Source: Diplonema japonicum
Lineage: Eukaryota; Euglenozoa; Diplonemea; Diplonemida; Diplonemidae
Length of the DNA stretch: 64,000 nt
Assembly (NCBI GenBank): GCA_964019335.1
Contig: OZ025655.1
Location: 124,001 to 188,000 of the forward strand
Reading direction: 5' to 3'
The notes beneath the pieces are model-generated. The model saw nothing but the letters and a program-made list of their open reading frames with translations. It was not told the origin of the DNA and searched no databases. The number at the start of each line of letters is the position of its first letter. Position 1 is the first letter of the stretch. Made by a program: the position numbers and the translations under genes. Positions 19,574 to 28,566 of the stretch are shown in pieces.

Positions 19574-21436
19574 CTACTGACTCAAACGTGTCAGCCAGGC
19601 AGGCTCTTGCATGAGTTGCGGTGGGAGAATGTCAGGGGACTGCGGACGGTATATGTGCCGTCTGCGTGGGTAAGGGCGGCCGGGGGATGTCAGCGGCGGT
19701 GACGCCACCTTTTGCATCGGCCTGCTGATTGGCTTTGTTGCTAGATTGTAGTTCTCGTAAGACATAACACCCGGACAAGTCAGCAACAGGGACGGAGGCA
19801 GCTGGAGTGGGGGCGGCACCTCTTCGACCGGAAGGGTGAGAACCCTTTCCGCAAGGCCGCTGAGCCTGGAAGAGACACCTTCTGCAGATGGGGAGAACAC
19901 GGCTTCCATAAGTGACCGAAGAAATCTCTTCCTGAATATCACACCAGAGGAGCACGATGTGGGGTACAACTCGTCAACATACTTGGGTACAGGCAACGGC
20001 TTCCTAGGAGGCGATCCACGATGCTTGTTTTTCTTTTTGTTTCTTACTTTCTTTCTCAGAGGTGCCTTTGCGGACACAGGCGCGAGGCTGGGTTGCATCG
20101 GCACCATGAGCATATGAGCGCTCTGCGACTCACGCTCTACAGATGACTCGGAGATGTTATCAGCGAATGTTGGATGCAGATCACTCCTGCCATACAGCAG
20201 TTTGGACGGAGAGAGAATGCTCCGCAAGTGGGTGCTTGTCTGGCTGAAGTTATAGCTGAAATACCGCAACGGACTGAGACGTGCTTTCGCACGCTTAGGT
20301 GAACAAAATGGGCTAGTAAGGCTCTGCAGACGCGCTCGCATCATCTCGATTCCAATCTCTGGACTCTGTGCTGTGTCGCGCAGCCACGTATCCCCTGTGT
20401 CACTCATCTCATCGCTGTCTTCGTTCACCTCTTCACATTCCTCATCTTCACAAACATTGTCTTCAAACACACCAAACCCATAGGACTGAGACCTGGCAGT
20501 ACTGACCTTGGACCTTCGGGTGTCTTGAAGCAGCTTTTTGAACACAGTGGTGCCACGATGTGTCTGATTCAGTTGTACAGTGCTCAGCATCAGGGAAAAA
20601 TCGCCGAAGGTTACAGGCTGTGTGACGTTGCCCCTGTTCTCATTCAGGAAGGTGTCGATGAACTTATTGTCGAAGAAGCTCATCCCCCTAAGATCCTTGA
20701 TCTCCATGAGCAACTTGTGATACCATTCAGGGCCCAACGCAAACTGGCTGATGAACTCTTTGATAGCATTCTTCGCTTTGGCGGCGGCGAACCTTTCAGC
20801 AAAGTCAAGGACCCCAGGAAGGGCTGCCCCCGCAGAAATGAACATCAATGTCCTGTCGTGTACCTTATCTGAAGCATCGATGAGGACCATGAGCTCGTCG
20901 AAGGTGATGGTCTCCTTTTCCTTGACAAGTGTGTCGGGGAACATGGCAGCGTTGCTCGACCCGAAAGCTGTCACGCCTAAGCTGCTGAAGACACTCTGCA
21001 GTTGTGAAACGCTTATTTCCAAATCCATTCGCGATTCTCTTTCTCTCGCACCTATCTGGTGCACAGCATGAAACAGCGAAGTGCGTGCATTTAACTGAGT
21101 TTCATCCTTGTGCCTTGCCTTCATTATCTGTATCAGCAAAAGGAACTTGTTAAGCCCCATGTCCTCGTTGCTCGACACCTTAACATACCGCAGCATCTGG
21201 TTAATTTCGTTTGCACAGGGTAGTTGCAAATGGAGCTTCAGAAACCCATCTCGCACATTTGACACCAAGTCCCCGTCCTTCCTTAGCGTGTCGAACACTT
21301 CCCTGCACTTCTGTGCTTCTGAATCTGTCAAGTCCGCCTCCCTGAAAGTAGGCATGCTGAAAACCGAAGCCTTGTCCTTAGTACCTCGCCAAAAGCGAGT
21401 CACTCGTTTTGGTGACACCGCGGTGGCATCACACAT
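19574..21436 (-). CDS. EF-hand-like protein with disordered C-terminal half
   Basis: Single-exon frame, 620 aa from the ATG at 21436. The N-terminal ~330 residues are helical and resemble degenerate EF-hand pairs: 'LTDSEAQKCREVFDTLRKDGD' then 'NEDMGLNKFLLLIQIMK', with a second calmodulin-like pair about 100 residues later. The canonical Ca-binding loop acids are mostly missing, so calcium binding is doubtful. The C-terminal half is acidic, then Ser/Pro-rich and basic (a Lys/Arg cluster 'RKKVRNKKKNKHRG' could be a nuclear signal). The frame is open upstream into the preceding gene, so the start is a choice: a later ATG (MPTFREADL, 21354 or so) directly follows TTTTCAG and may be the true one. 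Function unknown. Confidence 0.6.
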   Translation of the reverse strand: MCDATAVSPKRVTRFWRGTKDKASVFSMPTFREADLTDSEAQKCREVFDTLRKDGDLVSNVRDGFLKLHLQLPCANEINQMLRYVKVSSNEDMGLNKFLLLIQIMKARHKDETQLNARTSLFHAVHQIGARERESRMDLEISVSQLQSVFSSLGVTAFGSSNAAMFPDTLVKEKETITFDELMVLIDASDKVHDRTLMFISAGAALPGVLDFAERFAAAKAKNAIKEFISQFALGPEWYHKLLMEIKDLRGMSFFDNKFIDTFLNENRGNVTQPVTFGDFSLMLSTVQLNQTHRGTTVFKKLLQDTRRSKVSTARSQSYGFGVFEDNVCEDEECEEVNEDSDEMSDTGDTWLRDTAQSPEIGIEMMRARLQSLTSPFCSPKRAKARLSPLRYFSYNFSQTSTHLRSILSPSKLLYGRSDLHPTFADNISESSVERESQSAHMLMVPMQPSLAPVSAKAPLRKKVRNKKKNKHRGSPPRKPLPVPKYVDELYPTSCSSGVIFRKRFLRSLMEAVFSPSAEGVSSRLSGLAERVLTLPVEEVPPPLQLPPSLLLTCPGVMSYENYNLATKPISRPMQKVASPPLTSPGRPYPRRRHIYRPQSPDILPPQLMQEPAWLTRLSQ

Positions 21437-21482
21437 GTTTGAACCTGATTGGCCATGCGGAAGGGACACGTACTGAGCACGA

Positions 21483-22925
21483 CTAGGGCATGAAGTAACT
21501 TGTGGAAACAAGTGGTAGCAAAGCGACAGCATCCAATGAAGCATGATGCGCAAGGCCTGCAGGCACCACCCGGAGTAGGCCCTGGTGTGATTCCTTTATT
21601 TCAACTACCTCGGTAACCTCTACAGCAGACACAAGGCCTCCTGTTGCAACACCAAGCTCGTAGTCCTCCACGAGTGACACTCCGTTAAAGGTGACTGTGA
21701 CCTTCGGTGTGCAGTAGTATTTCACACGCCAGTCCGTGTACTTGCAGCTGGAGCAGTACAGACCTTTCAAGGGATCTGACACTCCTTCCCAGCGGGATTC
21801 AGTTGTAGACAGGTAAGACGCCGCCGCTGGGCACTCACACTTGTCCTCCTTCGGGACAGAGGCTTTGTGCTTTACACGTGGCTCTTCTTCCTTTCCATCT
21901 GGAGTGCTTTGATCATTATAGCCCCCTGCTTCTTCATGAAGGTGCTGCAGGCTGACTGATATCAATAGCCTCAGAGTGTACAGTCCGGGAATCCCGCGTA
22001 CAACTATTTCCAGTGCCTCTCCCGCAGCACTCTTGCGCCAGCTTCTGTGCACCTTAGCGAGCTCCTTGTGCGGTAGTGTGGAGTACCTCAAGAGATTCGC
22101 CGTGGACACGGCTTCTTGTGCCTCATCGTCAGCCTTGTACAGAACACCTTCATGAAGCACTTCGCCACCGCCAAAGTTCACGGCATACTCTGGCTGCGCA
22201 AGCATGAACACCTCTGCGCCATGCAACGTCACACTTCCTTGCTGAACCCACACGACCACTGTGTGTACACCGTTTTCGACTGTGAATGTTGTTGCAAAGC
22301 CCGAGGACAGCGTGCCCATGTGTGCGCCGTCAATCTCAACACGTGCGTCATTCACCTCAGAAGCATGCTCGATTGTCACGACGCCACCATAGATCTGCAA
22401 GAAAGCGTATGCACCCGGAGTTGAAGAGGAAATCTGAGATCGTGAGGCTTGCCAAGTACTGCCTGAGACACCCCAATGGGGTGCTGCATGCCAAGTTCCA
22501 ACGAAGACCCTTGCTGAGAGAAGATACAACAGTGAGCCTTCAGCAGCAGACCTAACCCTGACCGTTACTGCCCTTTCGGACACATCTGAAAAGGACACAG
22601 CATATAACACCATGGGGGTACTTGAATTGAAAGAAGCGGCTATCGTTTTAATCGAACCCCCGTCCGTGCTGAATGTGACCTCATGTGTACCCGACCTTCC
22701 CCGAATCTCTATCCCCATACCCTTGAACCAGAGCTTCAACTCGCACTCAACGGCCGTCTGGTTTGCTTCTGCAACACACCCTGCAATGCCGCTTGTTCCC
22801 TCCCACCACCGGTCCTCGTCATCCGTCCACCTCCCATGCACGATCTCTACGTTGCCCTTGAACAGGCGTGCTTCCTTTCCGAGCAGCACTGAACCCAGCA
22901 CTACATTAAGAGTAAGTGCTATCAT
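21483..22925 (-). CDS. Secreted malectin-like carbohydrate-binding protein
   Basis: 480 aa from the ATG at 22925, chosen because it opens with a good signal peptide (MIALTLNVVLGSVLLG). An upstream in-frame ATG at 22979 (MFRNSFRHF) is an alternative. Residues ~265-370 match the malectin fold pattern: V-N-F-G-G-G, then G-V-L-Y-K-A-D-D, then an R-x-W-R-K-S segment and L-Y-T-L-R-L-L. Malectin binds Glc2-high-mannose glycans in the ER. An earlier beta-sandwich-like region (~85-260) and a Cys-containing stretch (~410-440) flank it. No C-terminal membrane segment is seen, so it is probably lumenal or secreted. The stop codon TAG lies only about 47 bp from the next start, so the 3' UTR must overlap the neighbour's 5' region or coding sequence. 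Confidence 0.65.
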   Translation of the reverse strand: MIALTLNVVLGSVLLGKEARLFKGNVEIVHGRWTDDEDRWWEGTSGIAGCVAEANQTAVECELKLWFKGMGIEIRGRSGTHEVTFSTDGGSIKTIAASFNSSTPMVLYAVSFSDVSERAVTVRVRSAAEGSLLYLLSARVFVGTWHAAPHWGVSGSTWQASRSQISSSTPGAYAFLQIYGGVVTIEHASEVNDARVEIDGAHMGTLSSGFATTFTVENGVHTVVVWVQQGSVTLHGAEVFMLAQPEYAVNFGGGEVLHEGVLYKADDEAQEAVSTANLLRYSTLPHKELAKVHRSWRKSAAGEALEIVVRGIPGLYTLRLLISVSLQHLHEEAGGYNDQSTPDGKEEEPRVKHKASVPKEDKCECPAAASYLSTTESRWEGVSDPLKGLYCSSCKYTDWRVKYYCTPKVTVTFNGVSLVEDYELGVATGGLVSAVEVTEVVEIKESHQGLLRVVPAGLAHHASLDAVALLPLVSTSYFMP

Positions 22926-23041
22926 GCCCTGGGTGTTACTTACTAAAAACAAAAAATGTCGAAATGAATTTCTAAACATAGCTGCACTAAGGAGTGCGTA
23001 GGAAAAGCAAGCCGAGCGGCTAAGAAAAGGGACAAAGGCCC

Positions 23042-25905
23042 TCATTTCGGGTGATGGTCCGGACAAAACAGCCTGCCTTTCTTGTTGTTCAGCAAAACCT
23101 GCGGCACAAGCAAAGCACATGGGAGGTGGTAATGCTTGTTACAGTCGCTGTGGTTACACTTGACTGTCGCACCGTGCTCCAGACAGCCTGCGCATTCGGT
23201 GTTGTAACCTTCGGTGAGGGATGCACAGAGGGCGTCGTGATCGTCAACGGAGAGGTGCGCGTACCTGAGGCAGTGCCAATGGAAGTACATAACCTCACGG
23301 AACAGCTCCAATGGGATAGGTCTGCTGCGCCGCCCCTGTGCATGGGTTGGAGGGTGTGTTGTGCATACTACGCATTTCCGAATCATCGCAGCATGCGCTT
23401 CGTTGGACTTTCCCTCCATCAACTCACCCAGTGTCGCCAGCCGCTCCGTGTCGTCTGTGTTCACTTTGCAAAGTGCGCACTCCTTCGTCGCCGCTGCGAA
23501 ATCCACCCGCTCGGCGCCTATGCTGTTCAGAGTCACCTTCGGCTCTTTCTTCTTCGACCGCCGCTTTTTCTGCGGTGCTTCATTCTCGCCCTCAGGACCT
23601 CTCTTACCCGCTTTTGCTGTACTTCCTGCTTCACCTTCTTTCTTCTGCTTCTTCTTTGGAGGCGTATCATTGTCAACCGCTGGCCCATCTACCTCAAGCC
23701 CTAGGTCTATTGCAGGCGGAGTGATGGGCCTTGGGGGCATCTTCTGCCTTTCAGGTGTCACATCGTCAGCTTCATCAACACCTGTTTGGATGAGGATATG
23801 GCACTTGCATACCAGTTCGTGGTGGCGTGTTAAAAAGAGGTGTGAAGCTCTTTCCATTGCAACTATTGCTGGAGAGACGAACTAAGATTCCAGAGCCAGG
23901 CCCCCCTGGCAAGGTGGGGACCTTTCGCTTTCTAACTACACCAGCTGGCGGGGGGCTTATGGGAGTGTCTGCTGTGTCTGATGACGATTCGCTTTCCTCT
24001 CTTTCTGGCGATCCTGCATTGTGGTTGTGGGCCGCATCGTGTCCAGTACCTTTTGCTGGCGAAGCTCGGTCTCTTGGGCTCTCACTCATAATCTGCCGTC
24101 TCTCAAGCAACGTCGCCAGGTTGCAGTTGCTGTCACTAACTTCTACAAGAAAAAAAACTGGCACCACATTTATTGAAGCATACCTTCGAGCTTCTCGAGC
24201 TTCTCAACCTTCTTTACCGGCAACGAGTCCTTACTTTCGTCAGAGATGGAGATGACCTCCCGGTGGTCAGTCTTTCCTTCCTTCGCATCTTCTGGTGGTT
24301 TATCCCCTATGATGAGTTCACCACAAACTCCGGCCATACCCTTGATAGGCGACACCAGTAGAGCTGAATATTCTGAGCTTTCTTGCGATATTTGTATGCA
24401 TGGCGGGGTGATCACCAGGGTCTTCGGCGGGGACTGCTTGTCCACTGGTGGGCTCAGCATCTTTTCCCGCAGTCGTCTCGCAACTGTTGTGCTTATCTAC
24501 AAAGTTAGTTACACAACATACGTGAAAGAAGTGTCTCACCCCTATCTTCTTCCTCGTTTTCTTCTCTGATGCCTTCAAGCTCTGCGTCTTCAGGCTCATT
24601 CTCATTAGGCCCTGGTTCCTCAGGCGCGTCTGGGACCACCTCCGGTGTTAACTGCTGTGAGTCAACCTTGCCCATGTCCGAGGGTCTGATGGCAAAAACA
24701 TCGCAAGACTGCTCAAACCTGTCCAGACTAAACGTAGTGGGCGGCTTCGATGGAGACGGCTGGTGAGCGGTGACTGTCGGCCCGTCTTCCTCATCGAAGA
24801 CAGGTGACCTGTCGTCGTCCTTCGACGGGTCAGGCGACCGCATGAAGCTGAAGGTAGGAGCAGGCACAGCTTCGGTTCTCTTTGGGGACAGGACCACACC
24901 TTTACTAAGAGGCGACGTGAACAAGAGGCTGTGTTCTTTCTTCTTCGCTTCTTGTTTCACCTTCTTCTGCGGCGTCTTCTCCATTGAACTGTCATCACTG
25001 CTAGAAGGAGGAGTCTTCGACCGAGGAGATGACTTCGGCCGCTGGCTTAGAATTGCATACATCTGCTTTGCCTCTTTCTGATCCCGCTCGTAAGCCTCAT
25101 TGCTCTCGTTGCTCTCTCGTGTGTGCCACCCTTGTGTGGGTGTAATGCCCTGCCCCTGCGACATGTCCTCTTTGCTGACCTGCGTCGAGGACAGTGTGGG
25201 AGACACGGTCACGGTGAATGTAACCTTTTTGACTGGCTTACCGCTGACTGGTTTGTAAATGTCGAATCGAGGAAGAGCAGCCGGGTGGTAGTTGTGCTTT
25301 GTGAGGAGCACGCCTTGGTCGTCCACAGGCGGAGGTGGGGAGGGCGACCGTGTCGGTTGCAGAGAAGGCGCGGTGTAGTTGAAGAGAGGCACAAAGTCCA
25401 TATTGCGGACGGGGATGACAACTGGCGTGCTGGAGTCACCGTCCTGAATGGCGTCTGTGTCGCTGCAGGAAACATCATCACCTAACATAACCACGGGCGA
25501 CAAGAAGGAAGGGGGTGCAAGGGACAGACGCGGAGGTGTGACTGAGGGTACTTCCTCGGCCTCTTTGGGATACACCTCCCCTGTCTGCGACTCCAAGGGT
25601 GCTTGCTGTTGTGGCAAAGGGGCCTCTTCCTCTCCTTGCATGCTCCCAAAGCTCGAGTACACATTACACGAGGCGGCTAGCGAATCATCCACATAAAAGC
25701 TCTCTCCGTAGTCAAGATCTCTACCCGCCGTGTCTATCGGCACCTCCAACGACGGTGGTGCCAACAAACCATCCAAGCTCTCAGGTGCTATCACAGACGA
25801 ACTCAAAAGAGGTGCTGAGAGAGGCGGTGTTTGAGCCTTCGGAGAGCTCTTCCCCATTGATGGGAGAAATGAAAGGGAAGAGGACGGCCTAGGCGGAGGC
25901 GGCAT
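23042..25905 (-). CDS. Nuclear protein with extended PHD finger, four exons
   Basis: Exons 24540-25905, 24184-24483, 23813-24142 and 23042-23781 join in frame to 912 codons (911 aa plus stop). Introns are 31, 41 and 56 nt; two donors are GTATGC, one GTGAGA. The C-terminal ~140 residues form an extended PHD (ePHD) module: C-x2-C, then C-V-V-C, W-H-C-L-R, then C-A-G-C with G-A-T-V-K-C, Y-H-L-P-C-A and a closing F-C-P-D-H. ePHD fingers occur in chromatin proteins such as PHF6, JADE and BRPF and bind nucleic acid or nucleosomes. The rest is Ser/Pro/Lys-rich and disordered, with basic clusters ('PKKKQKKEG', 'KKRRSKKKEP') that serve as nuclear signals. Stop is TGA. Likely a chromatin or transcription factor. 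Confidence 0.78.
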
Positions 25906-26005
25906 TATCGATGTAGGTGTGCGTACTTAGAAATACGGCATATAGAACAGTGCCCCCTGTGGTGTTGTGGTGTGGTAGCAAGATGCTGGTTAAAAAAAAA
26001 TAACA

Positions 26006-26914
26006 CTAGGATTGTGTGTCCTGCTCGACGTTGCCGGCCCACCGCTGTTTTTCTTGGTCGCTTTTGCGAGGGTCGAATGTAGTGCCGTGCTGCTCTTCTG
26101 TCCCAATAATGCCAGGGGCAGGGGTCACTTCGAACGACATAATGTCATGGTTGTCGGCGTGGCCACCTGTCTTCCCTGTCAAGGAAAAGAAGTACCCACG
26201 GGGAAGCACGATGCGCGGAATGTGCCCACAGAACTGCTCTCGCTGCGTCCCCAATTTAATGAAGAACTCAAGCTTCTTGTATCGATAGATAACGCGAAGG
26301 CTTGGGTTTGCATCCGGCTCTGTGTTGCGGAACTTTTGCATGCAGCGGAAGGTGGCCGTCTGCTTGAGGTCGGCGTCGTTGTCCCACTGTTTAGCTTCGC
26401 CTTCCCAGTTCTGTAGCTGTGCAAGGTGTATCACATTTCTTTTCTTTCTTTTTCATACCAGTGAGATAGAGGGCTGCTGCCCATCTCTATCATTGTCAAA
26501 AGTGTCAAAAACCAAGGCAAATCCTTTAAAATCTTCGGTGTTTCCCCAAAAAGAGCCCATTGTGGGCTCCTTGTCAGTGTACCACAGAACGAAGCCGTCG
26601 GCGCCAGGACTCGTGCGCCCATGAACGCGGAATGTCATCTTTAGTTGCCAGTGCTCCAAATCCATGTTCTCCTTGTTGAATATACCCCCTACCCTTCCTG
26701 ACAGTTGACCGGTCAGTTTCACACAGTCGTCGGTCAGCACTGCACCGCCAAGCAGCTTCCAGCTCGTTATACCACCTTGCCACCAATCAACCATGAAAGG
26801 GGCGGAGAATGAGTGCAGCGGTAATACAGAATGCCCCATGTCCTCTTTTTTATGAACGAAGAGCGAGCCCGCACAATTTAAACACACCAACAGGGATATG
26901 GTGCGAAGAAGCAT
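26006..26914 (-). CDS. L-type lectin (ERGIC-53/VIP36 family), two exons
   Basis: Exons 26459-26914 and about 26006-26416 join across a 42-nt intron (GTATGA...CACAG; a second AG six bases on gives a 48-nt intron) to about 288 aa. A signal peptide (MLLRTISLLVCLNCAG) precedes the lectin domain: H-S-F-S-A-P-F, then W-x-x-G-G, 'TSPGADGFVLWYTD', then V-F-D-T-F-D-N (metal/sugar site) and, in exon 2, F-R-C..F-R-N and L-P-R-G-Y-F-F-S-L-T-G-K-T-G-G. These are hallmarks of L-type lectins that carry high-mannose glycoproteins between ER and Golgi. Unlike ERGIC-53 and VIP36, no C-terminal membrane helix or KKxx signal is seen; the protein ends in a short charged tail. It may therefore be soluble, or there is an exon I missed. 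Confidence 0.82.
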
Positions 26915-27943
26915 TTTTTCTTTTTTTATTCTTTTCTGAGAATATCTTGCACCTTTTGGAAAAACCTTACTTTTTTTCTTCTTTTCTTTTTTGTGGGTTC
27001 TTATTGTAAAAAAAAGGGGGGGGGAGGAGGGGAATAAAGAGAAGAAGAAGAAAAAAGAAAACCACGAGCCTTTTTCTCTTCTTTTTTTTCTTTCCTTTTT
27101 ATTTCTTTTTTGAAAAGGCTTTCCTTCTCTCTGCGTGAGGGAAAGAGCATCGACGACGACAGGTCTGTTGGCTTTTCCCCAATGACGCGGAAGGGAATCT
27201 ATCGACACATAGAGAAAATGAAGAAGCCAGAAAACAGAGACGAGAATAAACGGAGGTTCCTGCTTAGGAACGTCTTCCAAAACCCAACCCAAAAAGCTTT
27301 GTTTGTGCGCACGAGCAGAATTTTACCTAATAAAATAGCTCATTACGCTGCCATCAACTAGCTTTTAGTCTCGACAATTAATATTGTTAAAAAAAAAAAA
27401 AAAAAAAAAAAACAAAAAAACTGATACCGTGTTTGTTCTTAATATGGAACGAAAAATGCTTGAAAAAGGATAACTTATGGAACCTTCCCGATATTTCGAA
27501 AAAAAACGGATTTTGGAATTCGTTTTCTTATTCTTATGCTCGACACCCGGTCTACGGGCCCAAGAAAAACTAAAAAAAATACTAAAAGTAATTTGGAACT
27601 TCTTCCGGTCCCTATTAAGTACAAATACGGTATATAAAAAAAAAAAACTTGGCACCCTATGTTATGAGAACCGTCATTTACTTTTCTTCTCTTTTTTTTT
27701 TCCACCCAAAAGCTTGGAAAAAAAAAAAAAAGAAAGTCCAGCAATGGAAAATATACTCGAAAAAGATTGTGGGTCATCCGAAGTGTAACGTCGACAGTGT
27801 TAAATAATAATATAAAAAAAGCATTCGTATCTCACATTACGCGTGCTTGCGCTCACCTGCCTAGTTGAACTCAGTACCCGTTGTGAGGCTCTGGTGGGTT
27901 CCTGATCAAGCTTTCGATGCTGCAACAACAAATAAAAAAAAAT

Positions 27944-27979
27944 ATATGAGTTAAAGGAGGCCGGTGTTGGCGGCGCCCT
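27944..27979. repeat. 36-bp perfect repeat, copy A
   Basis: Identical over 36 bases to 61610-61645, same orientation, 33.7 kb apart; flanks differ. On the minus strand it begins right after an AG and reads G-A-A-N-T-G-L-L then stop, so it could be a short terminal exon. Confidence 0.85.
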
Positions 27980-28264
27980 GCACAAGAACTGTCTACTTGA
28001 CTACAGGGGGCGCGCCGCGGCCGAGTTGTAGCTTCTTCTGCGTTCCGCGTCGTGTCCTTAATGCGTGCGGTGTACAGCTCAACCCCAGCCGGTGCGTCCC
28101 GGGTAACCAAGATTCTGCGCTCGTGCAGTTTGCTGCCTGTTCGTCACCCTGAGCATCTGCATTATGTTCTTCCACTCGGGCGCTACCGGTGATGACCGAC
28201 GAGGAGGTCAACAGCGAACAACACATCTGATGTTTTTCTTATATTTTCATGTTATCCCCACCAC

Positions 28265-28296
<32 letters not shown>

Positions 28297-28396
28297 CGTC
28301 TGGAGCGGCATGGTGGGTGGGACACCCCATAAGCTCACCTCGCTGGAGCTTGTTGACTAACGGGAAAAAAAAAGAAAAAGAGGAACTGGCCGTTGT

Positions 28397-28492
28397 TTGT
28401 ACGTGCCGGGTAAAACCTGGAGAAGTTTGTCAACCCGAAACACGTTGCCAACGTTCCCCTTTTGTTTAGACAAGTCAAAGACTCGTTCTTGC
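28397..28492. repeat. Dispersed repeat, copy A
   Basis: Similar to 55483-55600. Shared blocks are ACACGTTGCCAAYGTTCC and GTCAAAGACYCGTTCTT, in the same order and orientation with different spacing. Also shared is TGTACGTRCC near the left edge. Both copies are AT-flanked and intergenic. Family unknown. Confidence 0.65.
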
Positions 28493-28566
28493 AAAAAAAA
28501 AGAATTACGAGAAAAAAAAGAGAAAAAAAAAAAAAAAACCTCCCCCCTTTCTTCAAGAATCTAAAA

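Larger units (their letters stand above)
26915..28566. other. Intergenic, low-complexity DNA with two repeat copies
   Basis: About 1.6 kb with poly(A)/poly(T) runs (30 A near 28267-28296). A GC-richer island at about 27960-28230 is open on the minus strand for 77 codons (27993-28226) and may be a small exon. It also contains one copy of the 36-bp repeat (27944-27979) and one of the dispersed repeat at 28397-28492. Confidence 0.5.

Noticed and set aside
21437-21553. N-terminal extension of the EF-hand-like gene (MRIMLHWML...)
   Set aside because: It overlaps the end of the malectin-like coding sequence and precedes an AG acceptor, so it is probably just an open frame.
22926-23120. Upstream start for the malectin-like gene (MCFACAAGF...)
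   Set aside because: It overlaps the 3' end of the PHD coding sequence; the later ATG gives a clean signal peptide.
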